DNA from: Chryseobacterium gleum
GTDB lineage: Bacteria; Bacteroidota; Bacteroidia; Flavobacteriales_D; Crocinitomicaceae
NCBI GenBank assembly: GCA_943326315.2
Contig: CALPSU020000027.1
Coordinates: 1-14,699 of the forward strand
Reading direction: 5' to 3'
Length of the DNA stretch: 14,699 nt
Made by a program: the position numbers and the translations under genes. Below, piece after piece: positions 7,388-13,212 of this stretch (its first letter is position 1; each line of letters opens with the position of its first letter). Under the pieces are notes generated by a model. It searched no databases and had not been told where the DNA came from. It worked only from the letters and a program-made list of their open reading frames with translations.

Positions 7388-7597
7388 TTATTTGATTTTA
7401 CAAACTGTGATTAAACCATTATCTGTTTTGTTTCCAGCTTCACACGTTGAAGTAGCTTTTTTATTTGTGTCTTTGATAACCGTCACTTTTACAACAGGTT
7501 CAGTTCCTCCATTTGTTTTACATTCGCAAGAATGATCTTTTTTACATGAAGACAATACGATTAGTCCAAGAGCGATAATAGATAATACTTTTTTCAT
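7388..7597 (-). CDS. Small cysteine-rich lipoprotein (copy A)
   Basis: The protein has 69 residues. MKKVLSIIALGLIVLSSC is a lipoprotein signal with Cys18 as the lipidated residue, followed by KKDHSCEC. The mature peptide of about 50 residues has four further cysteines, Cys24, Cys26, Cys52 and Cys66, enough for two disulfides. It ends CKIK. The same layout occurs in the gene at 8440-8640: KKxxxCxC after the anchor, a variable middle, and a Cys a few residues from the end. The two are therefore paralogues despite low identity in the middle. No function is known to me. It has its own -7 element and ends at the pckA terminator. The membrane thioredoxin-like gene lies just upstream on the same strand. 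Confidence 0.8.
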   Translation of the reverse strand: MKKVLSIIALGLIVLSSCKKDHSCECKTNGGTEPVVKVTVIKDTNKKATSTCEAGNKTDNGLITVCKIK

Positions 7598-7632
7598 TTT
7601 ATTTATATTAAGGATTGTTATTTTTCGTTTGG

Positions 7633-7640
7633 CAAATATA
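7633..7640 (-). promoter_or_regulatory. -7 promoter element for small lipoprotein A
   Basis: On the minus strand this reads TATATTTG, an exact TAnnTTTG match, 35 nt before the ATG. No TTG lies at the 19-nt position upstream. Confidence 0.5.
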
Positions 7641-7720
7641 GAAACTGTTTTGAATTTATTAATGAAAAAAATATAAGTATATTAATATTGATAGCAAAAT
7701 CAGACTTTATTATTATAAAA

Positions 7721-8374
7721 TTAAAGTTCTGCTTCTAACATATCTATAGCTCTAACTCCAAATTGATCATTAGACCAAATATAAGTAGGCTTTTTGTCTT
7801 TTACTTTAATAAATACAGGGAATTTATAGCCCGCTGTTTTAGCAAGTGAATCGGGATTTTCAGCTGTTCTAATTTTGAATAAACCTTCTGATTCTTTGAT
7901 ATAATTTAATATGTCTTTTTTATTTTTGGTGCAGACAATAAATTCGATATGTAATTTAGGATTTCTATGCTTAATTATTTTAAGTTTTGAAATTGCTTCG
8001 AAACAAAAAGGACAATTTGGAATAGAAACAACTGTTAAACCATCTTTTTTTATGTCATTTGGTGATGCATTTATCACTGTTGATTGTCCTGATTTAGAAA
8101 AATCTCCCTGATAAATTGGGTGTAAACCGAAACTTATACCAAAAGGAATTATCAAAGCAAAAGTACAAGTAATGCTTTTGATTATTTTATTTTTAAATTC
8201 AATTTTTTTAAGATTTATTAAAAGTAAAATTCCACAACAAATCGAAATAAAATAGGGTGAAATCTTAGATATTGTCCATGATAAGCCTACATTTATTGAA
8301 AAATTTTCAATTTTTTTAAAAAAAATTAAGAAGAATAGTGTTAATGTAATGGATGCGAGATTGTAAATTTTCAT
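7721..8374 (-). CDS. Membrane-anchored thioredoxin-like protein
   Basis: The protein has 217 residues. Three hydrophobic helices at about 5-19, 40-54 and 67-84 are followed by a linker (HPIYQGDFSKSG) and a thioredoxin-like domain from about 112 to 217. The domain has SIPNCPFCFEAI with the redox pair Cys121-Pro-Phe-Cys124, and KFPVFIK with Pro186 in the place of the cis-proline of thioredoxin folds. The loop between helices 2 and 3 carries five lysines (56-66) and should be cytoplasmic, which puts the CPFC domain in the periplasm. A thiol-disulfide oxidoreductase or isomerase role in the envelope is inferred; direction and electron donor are unknown. Cys46, Cys47 and Cys70 within helices could relay electrons, but this is speculative. 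It lies between two cysteine-rich lipoprotein genes on the same strand and seems to lack its own promoter. Confidence 0.78.
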   Translation of the reverse strand: MKIYNLASITLTLFFLIFFKKIENFSINVGLSWTISKISPYFISICCGILLLINLKKIEFKNKIIKSITCTFALIIPFGISFGLHPIYQGDFSKSGQSTVINASPNDIKKDGLTVVSIPNCPFCFEAISKLKIIKHRNPKLHIEFIVCTKNKKDILNYIKESEGLFKIRTAENPDSLAKTAGYKFPVFIKVKDKKPTYIWSNDQFGVRAIDMLEAEL

Positions 8375-8390
8375 TTATAAAATATTAGTA

Positions 8391-8420
8391 AAAAAAATAG
8401 GGAGCTTTAAGCTCCCTATT
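8391..8420 (-). terminator. Hairpin terminator between small lipoprotein B and the thioredoxin-like gene
   Basis: AATAGGGAGC (8396-8405) and GCTCCCTATT (8411-8420) form a perfect 10-bp stem with a 5-nt loop. On the minus strand the stem is followed by a run of T residues. It ends 16 nt before the thioredoxin-like start codon, so partial read-through would set how much of that gene is made. Confidence 0.88.
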
Positions 8421-8439
8421 AAATCAATATTGACTAAAA

Positions 8440-8640
8440 TTATTTAGCAACACAAGTTTTAGTTGGGATACCAAAAGTTGAAGATGAAGCGTCAGCACAA
8501 GCTGTAGCTGCATCAGAACCTTTTGCAGTTTCGTCAGCAGTTGTCATTGTCAAGATACTTGTACAAGAACAAGTATAAGATTTTTTACAAGAAGCTAATG
8601 TTAACATTCCCAAAACTGCAACTAATAATACTTTTTTCAT
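8440..8640 (-). CDS. Small cysteine-rich lipoprotein (copy B)
   Basis: The protein has 66 residues. MKKVLLVAVLGMLTLASC is a lipoprotein signal with Cys18 as the anchor, then KKSYTCSC. The mature peptide has four more cysteines, Cys24, Cys26, Cys48 and Cys63, and ends KTCVAK. The pattern matches the paralogue at 7388-7597. The middle is rich in Ala, Ser and Thr. I chose the ATG at 8640 because it gives a proper signal peptide and lies downstream of a consensus promoter. The frame stays open to an ATG at 8712, but that would add 24 charged residues before the signal and start upstream of the promoter. A terminator follows the stop directly. The function is unknown. Confidence 0.8.
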   Translation of the reverse strand: MKKVLLVAVLGMLTLASCKKSYTCSCTSILTMTTADETAKGSDAATACADASSSTFGIPTKTCVAK

Positions 8641-8677
8641 AATGTTTAATTTAAATCGATTAATTAATTTATCGCGG

Positions 8678-8708
8678 CAAATGTAATTAATTATTTGACA
8701 TTTACAAA
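8678..8708 (-). promoter_or_regulatory. Consensus Bacteroidota promoter for small lipoprotein B
   Basis: Read on the minus strand, TTTG (8708-8705) is followed after exactly 19 nt by TACATTTG (8685-8678). This is a full -33/-7 pair, 37 nt before the ATG at 8640. Confidence 0.75.
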
Positions 8709-8758
8709 GCAAAACGATTAAATATATGTATTTGTCTATGCTTTAGTTGTATTGGTAA

Positions 8759-9775
8759 TTAATTTTTTGAAATCCAACCTCGTTTACGAAAGTAAAAAAT
8801 CAATATAATAACCAGAATAAGCATAGAAAAAAGAGTAATAAAATATCCGTTATTTGATTGTAATTCAGGCATATTTTTAAAATTCATCCCATATATACCT
8901 GCAATAAAAGTTAAGGGAATGAAAATAGCAGATACAATTGTAAGTAGCTTCATTATTTCATTCATTTTTTGACCTTGAATTGCATAATATAGATTTGTCA
9001 TTCCGTCCAATATTTGTTTATTACTGTCTATTTCCTCTAAAACCGACATACAATGTTCTTTTAGATCTGAAAAACAATAATGATTTTCTTTATCAATTAA
9101 TGGGCTTTGAGATTTTTCAAGTTGTGAGGTTGCTTCTTTTAGTGGGGTAACTATTTTACGTAATTCACCAAGTTTTCTTTTTTGAAGTTCTACTAATTTT
9201 AAAGTATCACTAGATGAATTATGAAGCATTCTTGTTTCTAATTCTGAAATCGTATCGGTAATATGTTCTAAAACTTCAAAATAGTTATCAATAATTGCTT
9301 CTAGCATTCTAAATAATAGAAAATCAGGTCCTTGAGTTCTTATTTTTCCTCTTTTTTTCTCGATCCTTTCTCTAACTTCAATGAAATGATTCGAACTTTT
9401 TTGTTGAAATGAAATTAAATAATGTTGTCCTAAAATAAAGCTGATTTGTTCTTGCTCTAAAATGAAAATGTTTTTTTCATCAGGTAAAGCAGATCGAATG
9501 GAAAAAAATAAATAATTTGAATACTCTTCTAGTTTAGGTCTATGCTTTTCTTTAAATATGTCCTCCACAGATAATTTATCAATATGCAATGATTCACATA
9601 GTTTTTCTATTTCACATTGATCTTTTATTGAATGAAAATTAAGCCATACAACTTTTTCCTTTTGTATTTCTGTAGAAACAAATTCTTTTGCGAAATATTC
9701 AGGAGTATTTTTATTTAGTAAAAAGAAATCATTGTCGTATTTATAAATTTGACAGATAGGATTGTTTTCGGACAT
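8759..9775 (-). CDS. corA: CorA-family divalent metal ion transporter
   Basis: Inner-membrane channel for Mg2+ (also Co2+ or Ni2+ in the family), working as a pentamer. The protein has 338 residues, typical length. A cytoplasmic alpha/beta domain (about 1-150) and a long helix (about 150-270) lead to two C-terminal membrane helices at about 275-293 and 311-329. The signature Gly296-Met297-Asn298 lies at the end of the first helix, in IYGMNFKNMPEL, and forms the selectivity filter. The loop after it is acidic, as expected. The protein ends in the basic FRKRGWISKN. The exact ion is not decided by sequence. No clear promoter was seen, because the upstream gap is filled by the dispersed repeat at 9799-9912. 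It reads towards the cysteine-rich lipoprotein cluster but is separated from it by that cluster's own promoter. Confidence 0.95.
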   Translation of the reverse strand: MSENNPICQIYKYDNDFFLLNKNTPEYFAKEFVSTEIQKEKVVWLNFHSIKDQCEIEKLCESLHIDKLSVEDIFKEKHRPKLEEYSNYLFFSIRSALPDEKNIFILEQEQISFILGQHYLISFQQKSSNHFIEVRERIEKKRGKIRTQGPDFLLFRMLEAIIDNYFEVLEHITDTISELETRMLHNSSSDTLKLVELQKRKLGELRKIVTPLKEATSQLEKSQSPLIDKENHYCFSDLKEHCMSVLEEIDSNKQILDGMTNLYYAIQGQKMNEIMKLLTIVSAIFIPLTFIAGIYGMNFKNMPELQSNNGYFITLFSMLILVIILIFYFRKRGWISKN

Positions 9776-9798
9776 TGTTTATTTGAGTTTATTTATTT

Positions 9799-9912
9799 AA
9801 ACAGAGTTTATTGAGTTTTTCACAGAGGCACACGGAGTTTTATTTTAAACATAATCATAAAAAATACTTTGTGTTATTCTGTGTAAAAAAAACTCATTTC
9901 ATCCGTGGTTAA
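9799..9912. repeat. Dispersed intergenic repeat with CACAGAG/ACACGGAG arms
   Basis: The gap between corA and the metallopeptidase gene holds an imperfect inverted repeat. TGAGTTTTT then CACAGAGGCACACGGAG (9812-9837) is mirrored by CTTTGTGTTATTCTGTG then AAAAACTCA (9867-9896). The 17-nt core arms match at 12 positions. The outer part reads TTAACCACGGAT on the minus strand at the right end and CAGAGTTTA at the left. I recall this CACAGAG / ACCACGGAT pattern as a common dispersed repeat in Bacteroidota intergenic DNA. It codes for no protein and may be a small non-autonomous element. Confidence 0.65.
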
Positions 9913-9916
9913 ATTA

Positions 9917-10840
9917 TCACAAGTGTTTCATTAAATATTTATACAATTCTACCATACACATAATGTCATATTTAGCTACAATTTCTTCTGGTGAATGAAC
10001 ATTATCTTCAGCTGCTCCTATAAAACACCAGTCAAAGGGAAGATCTGATTTCTGAAGCATACTTCCATCACTTCCTCCAGCTGACTCTACTTCCAATTGG
10101 TATTTAATACCTGATTCCTTAGCAAGTTCAATTATTCTATTTAAATATGTGCGTCGTGGAACACTACTATCTCTCATAGATATTGCAACACCTTTTCCAT
10201 GCGACACACCGTCTGTTATCCAAGTAATATCTGAAATTAATGCTTTAGAAATTCCATATTTTTCATGTAAAAATCGCCCACAAAATCCTACAGAATTTCC
10301 TCCGTGTTCTTCGTATGTTGAAAATACAATAGCTCCATTTTCTAGATTTTCAGCTACTTTTAATGCGTTCCACATACCTAGACGATTATCCATGTAGGGA
10401 GATTGGATATAATCATCTGTTTCTATAAAATTAGGTTTGAATGTTAAAATTGTACCTCTATCAATTTCTCGCTCAAAAACATACTGAAGTTCTTTATAAC
10501 CATCGTGATCTTCAATAACCATTAATTCTGTTTCAATTTCCCCAAGACTATCAGATCCTACTAATTGTAATCCATCAATTGTTTTTGGTCCACCAATTTT
10601 AATTAGATTTTTCCCATAACCTACCGTGAATCCAATACTGTCCATGTGTGCGAAAATCGCAGTATTAGGCTTTCCGAAAACTAAAATTAGGGCATCTTGG
10701 AAGTTATCTCCAAAAAAAAGTTGAGGCTTGGTTACCCATTTTTCTTCATTTTTAGTTACGTATTCGATTACAAAATCTCTAATTCTACTTTCGTCCCCAG
10801 ACGCACCTCTAATTTCTGTTAATTGTTTCAATAATTTCAT
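9917..10840 (-). CDS. M42-like metallopeptidase (glutamyl aminopeptidase family)
   Basis: Probable cytoplasmic two-zinc aminopeptidase that trims peptides. The protein has 307 residues, somewhat short against the usual 340-360 of M42 enzymes. Metal and catalytic residues can be followed in order: AHMDSIGF at 64-71 (His65, Asp67), SPYMDNRLG at 147-155 (bridging Asp151), STYEEHGG at 174-181 (Glu177 and Glu178, base and ligand), ISDITWITDG at 202-211 (Asp204) and VHSPEE at 281-286 (His282). AGGSDGS at 254-260 is also characteristic. The related M20 family is the main alternative, but EEHG and the spacing favour M42. It follows the YigZ-like gene by 13 nt on the same strand, which suggests one transcript. 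No separate promoter fits in that gap. Confidence 0.85.
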   Translation of the reverse strand: MKLLKQLTEIRGASGDESRIRDFVIEYVTKNEEKWVTKPQLFFGDNFQDALILVFGKPNTAIFAHMDSIGFTVGYGKNLIKIGGPKTIDGLQLVGSDSLGEIETELMVIEDHDGYKELQYVFEREIDRGTILTFKPNFIETDDYIQSPYMDNRLGMWNALKVAENLENGAIVFSTYEEHGGNSVGFCGRFLHEKYGISKALISDITWITDGVSHGKGVAISMRDSSVPRRTYLNRIIELAKESGIKYQLEVESAGGSDGSMLQKSDLPFDWCFIGAAEDNVHSPEEIVAKYDIMCMVELYKYLMKHL

Positions 10841-10853
10841 GGCGAAATGATTT

Positions 10854-11468
10854 TTAATATGTGCCTAAAATGAATATTTCCATAGTAGGTAAATCTACTA
10901 ACTCTTTCTTTATAATTTCCTTTTGATTTAACGATACTGAAATTATTAATTCACAGGAAAGTTCAAATTCTTGTTTTTCAATGTGTAAATTATATTGCTT
11001 TATTAAGCTCATAACTTTTGGCATGTCTTCATAGGAGAAATCAAGTTTCAACCATTCAAAAACTTCTTTGGTAACAATTTCTCCTAAATCAATAGCTTCT
11101 TTAGCTGCAGTTTTATAGGCTTGAATTAAGCCTCCGACACCTAATTTTGTTCCACCGAAATAGCGAACTACACCAATCAAAACATTACTTAAATCGTATG
11201 ATTGTATTTGTCCTAAAATTGGAATTCCAGCAGAATTATTTGGTTCTCCATCATCGTTAGCTCTGTAAACATCTTTGTTTACTCCAAATCTATAAGCATA
11301 ACATAAATGTCGAGCTTGGTGATTTTGTTTTTTCCAAGTTTCGAGAAATTCTTTTGCTTCTAATTCAGTATAACAAGCTACAGCGTAACCAATAAACTTA
11401 GATCCTTTTTCTTTGTAAAGTCCTTCAGAGAGAGAGTCAAGAGTTCTATATGTAGATTTTTCTAGCAA
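10854..11468 (-). CDS. YigZ/IMPACT family protein (UPF0029)
   Basis: The protein has 204 residues, the usual length for bacterial YigZ. The N-terminal IMPACT domain holds KEKGSKFIGYA at 19-29, NDDGEPNNSAGIPIL at 71-85 and VVRYFGGTKLGVGGLIQAY at 100-118, all hallmarks of the family. A smaller C-terminal domain (about 135-204) is less conserved. The eukaryotic homologue IMPACT modulates GCN2 signalling; the bacterial role is not settled. The start is most likely TTG at 11468-11466, since no ATG occurs between the upstream in-frame stop (11513-11511) and this point, and it gives a plausible N terminus. It is divergent from the FKBP gene and is followed after 13 nt by the metallopeptidase gene. 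Confidence 0.92.
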   Translation of the reverse strand: MLEKSTYRTLDSLSEGLYKEKGSKFIGYAVACYTELEAKEFLETWKKQNHQARHLCYAYRFGVNKDVYRANDDGEPNNSAGIPILGQIQSYDLSNVLIGVVRYFGGTKLGVGGLIQAYKTAAKEAIDLGEIVTKEVFEWLKLDFSYEDMPKVMSLIKQYNLHIEKQEFELSCELIISVSLNQKEIIKKELVDLPTMEIFILGTY

Positions 11469-11505
11469 AGTAATTAGTAACTTATTTTTAGATATAAGAG
11501 AATTA

Positions 11506-11513
11506 CAAAACTA
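11506..11513 (-). promoter_or_regulatory. -7 promoter element for the yigZ-like gene
   Basis: The minus strand reads TAGTTTTG, fitting TAnnTTTG, 37 nt before the TTG start. It overlaps the first heptamer of the ACTAATG array. No TTG lies at the -33 position, which is inside the array. Confidence 0.45.
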
Positions 11514-11537
11514 ATGACTAATGACTAATGTCTAATC
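11510..11537. repeat. Tandem heptamer array (ACTAATG)3 plus one variant
   Basis: ACTAATG occurs three times without a break (11510-11530) and is followed by the variant TCTAATC (11531-11537). On the minus strand it reads CATTAGT, the same motif as the degenerate array at 138-210. It lies between two divergent -7 elements, 11506-11513 and 11550-11557. Confidence 0.85.
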
Positions 11538-11549
11538 ACTTATTTCAAT

Positions 11550-11557
11550 TATCTTTG
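11550..11557 (+). promoter_or_regulatory. -7 promoter element for the FKBP operon
   Basis: TATCTTTG fits TAnnTTTG and ends 20 nt before the ATG at 11578. The place of the -33 element falls inside the ACTAATG array, and no TTG is present there. Confidence 0.6.
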
Positions 11558-11577
11558 CGAAAAAAAACATTAAAAAA

Positions 11578-12177
11578 ATGACAGAAGAATTAAAAGCAGT
11601 TAGTTACTGTGTAGGAATGAGTATTGCTGACAGTTTATTACAACAAGATTTAGATGGGATTTCTCCAGAAGTATTAGCTGAAGCAATAAAAGATATTTTT
11701 TCAGGAGTACAAGCTCAATATTCACCAAACGAAGCAAACGAAATTATTCAAACATATTTGAATGGAATTGGGGAAGCTAAATTTGGAGCAGTTAAAGAAG
11801 AAGGTGAGGCATTTTTAGCTTCAAATAAATTAAAATCGGAGATAAAAACTACAGTAAGTGGACTTCAGTATGAAGTAATATCTGAAGGTTCAGGAAAAAA
11901 ACCTGCAGCACAAGATAATGTTAAAGTTCATTACCACGGAACTTTAATTGACGGAACAGTTTTCGATAGTTCAGTAAATAGAGGAGAACCTGCTACTTTT
12001 GGAGTACATCAAGTAATTCCAGGATGGACGGAAGCTTTACAATTAATGTCTGCTGGTTCTAAATACAGACTTTATATTCCTCAAAATTTAGCATATGGAG
12101 CTCATCCACATCCAGGAGGAGCAATAAAACCTTTTATGGCTTTGATTTTTGATGTTGAATTATTAGAGGTACTATAA
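11578..12177 (+). CDS. FKBP-type peptidyl-prolyl isomerase, cytoplasmic (FklB/Mip-like)
   Basis: Catalyses cis-trans isomerisation of Xaa-Pro bonds during protein folding. The protein has 199 residues with no signal peptide, like E. coli FklB. The N-terminal FKBP_N helical domain (about 5-85), which dimerises in Mip-like proteins, begins KAVSYCVGMSIADSLL. The C-terminal FKBP domain (about 95-199) keeps the main active-site features: VHYHGTLIDGTVFDSS at 117-132 with Tyr119, Phe129 and Asp130, VIPGWTEALQLM at 146-157 with Trp150, IPQNLAYG at 167-174 with Tyr173, and the last strand FDVELLEVL. It starts the rightward operon; the next FKBP gene begins 8 nt after its stop. It is probably active. 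Confidence 0.93.
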   Translation: MTEELKAVSYCVGMSIADSLLQQDLDGISPEVLAEAIKDIFSGVQAQYSPNEANEIIQTYLNGIGEAKFGAVKEEGEAFLASNKLKSEIKTTVSGLQYEVISEGSGKKPAAQDNVKVHYHGTLIDGTVFDSSVNRGEPATFGVHQVIPGWTEALQLMSAGSKYRLYIPQNLAYGAHPHPGGAIKPFMALIFDVELLEVL

Positions 12178-12185
12178 TTTAAGCT

Positions 12186-13115
12186 ATGAAAAAAATATTT
12201 TATTTTGCTCTGCCAATGGCTTTTTTAATGTCATGTGGTGAAGATAAGAGTTCAGAAGAAGTTGTGAAATTGGATACTTTCAAAGATAAATTATCTTATT
12301 CTCTTGGAGCTGAACACGCAAAAATGATAACAGAATCAGGTGATCCAAATTTAGCTAAATTAAATTTTGATGTTATTGTTGAAGGTTTTGGAGAAGGTAT
12401 GAAATCTCCAGAAGCGTTTGATGATGCTTGTAAACAAACAATTCAGAAATTATACGGTCCTTATGGTCAGGATTTTGATACTAATTATTTGAAAGCTGGT
12501 TGTATGTGTATCGGAAAAACGGTAGGATCCGTATTTGTTGATGGTTGGAAGAAAAAAGGTGCGTTGGATAAAATTGATTTAGCTTTAGCTAAAATTGGTT
12601 TCCAACAAGCTTTACTTAAAAAGGATACAATTCTTGATATGCAACTTCGTTCAAAAATTGTCAATGATTTTGTGATTGATTTAAATAGAAAGAATGGGGC
12701 AAAAATGATGGCTTCTGCTAAGAAACTGCCTAATACTAAAGTGCTTCCTAATGGTTTAATTATTCATACTATTCAAGAAGGAAATGGTGGTTCACCAACT
12801 TCAGAAGATGATGTTCAAGCAGATTACATTTTGATGAGTGCTCAAGGAGATACTATTGAAAGTTCGTTTCAATATAAGAAACAATCTGGAAAAGATATTC
12901 CTGCTTTTAATTTAAAAGGAGTTATTCCAGGTTGGACGGAAGGGTTTCCTCATTTGAAAAAAGGTGGAAAATATAAGTTATTTATCCCTGGTGAATTAGC
13001 ATATGGAGCTCAAAAAGGATTTGAATCTTTATGTTTTTATATTGAATTCAAAGATTTTGGTAAAGCTGGAACATTAGCGAAACCTCAACCTCAACAGCCA
13101 CAACAAGGTATGTAA
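12186..13115 (+). CDS. FKBP-domain lipoprotein with a duplicated N-terminal helical region
   Basis: Predicted envelope lipoprotein of 309 residues. MKKIFYFALPMAFLMSC has lipobox FLMSC with Cys17 as anchor. The mature N-terminal half seems to hold two copies of an FKBP_N-like helical unit: LSYSLGAEHAKMI to EGFGEGM (about 36-72) and CMCIGKTVGSVFV to GFQQALL (about 106-144). A C-terminal FKBP domain lies at about 185-290 with KVLPNGLIIHTIQEG, GVIPGWTEGFPHLKKG and IPGELAYG. Trp250 and Tyr273 of the pocket are kept. The Phe-Asp of the canonical VFDSS segment reads Ile-Glu (TIESS, 223-227), so isomerase activity may be reduced or lost. The tail QPQQPQQGM is low complexity. It lies 8 nt behind the cytoplasmic FKBP gene in one operon and may act as a periplasmic chaperone. 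Confidence 0.85.
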   Translation: MKKIFYFALPMAFLMSCGEDKSSEEVVKLDTFKDKLSYSLGAEHAKMITESGDPNLAKLNFDVIVEGFGEGMKSPEAFDDACKQTIQKLYGPYGQDFDTNYLKAGCMCIGKTVGSVFVDGWKKKGALDKIDLALAKIGFQQALLKKDTILDMQLRSKIVNDFVIDLNRKNGAKMMASAKKLPNTKVLPNGLIIHTIQEGNGGSPTSEDDVQADYILMSAQGDTIESSFQYKKQSGKDIPAFNLKGVIPGWTEGFPHLKKGGKYKLFIPGELAYGAQKGFESLCFYIEFKDFGKAGTLAKPQPQQPQQGM

Positions 13116-13126
13116 ATTTGATTTTA

Positions 13127-13179
13127 AATGGTGAATGTTTGATTTTGAATTAGTTCAAGTTAAATATTCGCCATTTTTT
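13127..13179 (+). terminator. Terminator of the FKBP operon
   Basis: AATGGTGAAT (13127-13136) pairs with ATTCGCCATT (13166-13175), one pair being G-U, and a run of T residues follows. The long loop holds a smaller hairpin, TTGAA (13145-13149) with TTCAA (13154-13158). Confidence 0.6.
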
Positions 13180-13212
13180 ATTGAATTTTAATCAAGTATC
13201 AAAAATCCAATA

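Noticed and set aside
7911..8111. Plus-strand open frame of 66 codons
   Set aside because: It is antisense to the thioredoxin-like gene, whose CPFC domain is coherent.
8641..8712. Longer start for small lipoprotein B (24 extra residues)
   Set aside because: The extension precedes the signal peptide with charged residues and begins upstream of the consensus -33/-7 promoter, so it would not be transcribed from it.
10149..10397. Plus-strand open frame of 82 codons
   Set aside because: It is antisense to the M42-like peptidase, which has all metal ligands in order.
11510..11537. CRISPR-like array
   Set aside because: The unit is only 7 nt with no spacers, and no cas genes are present.
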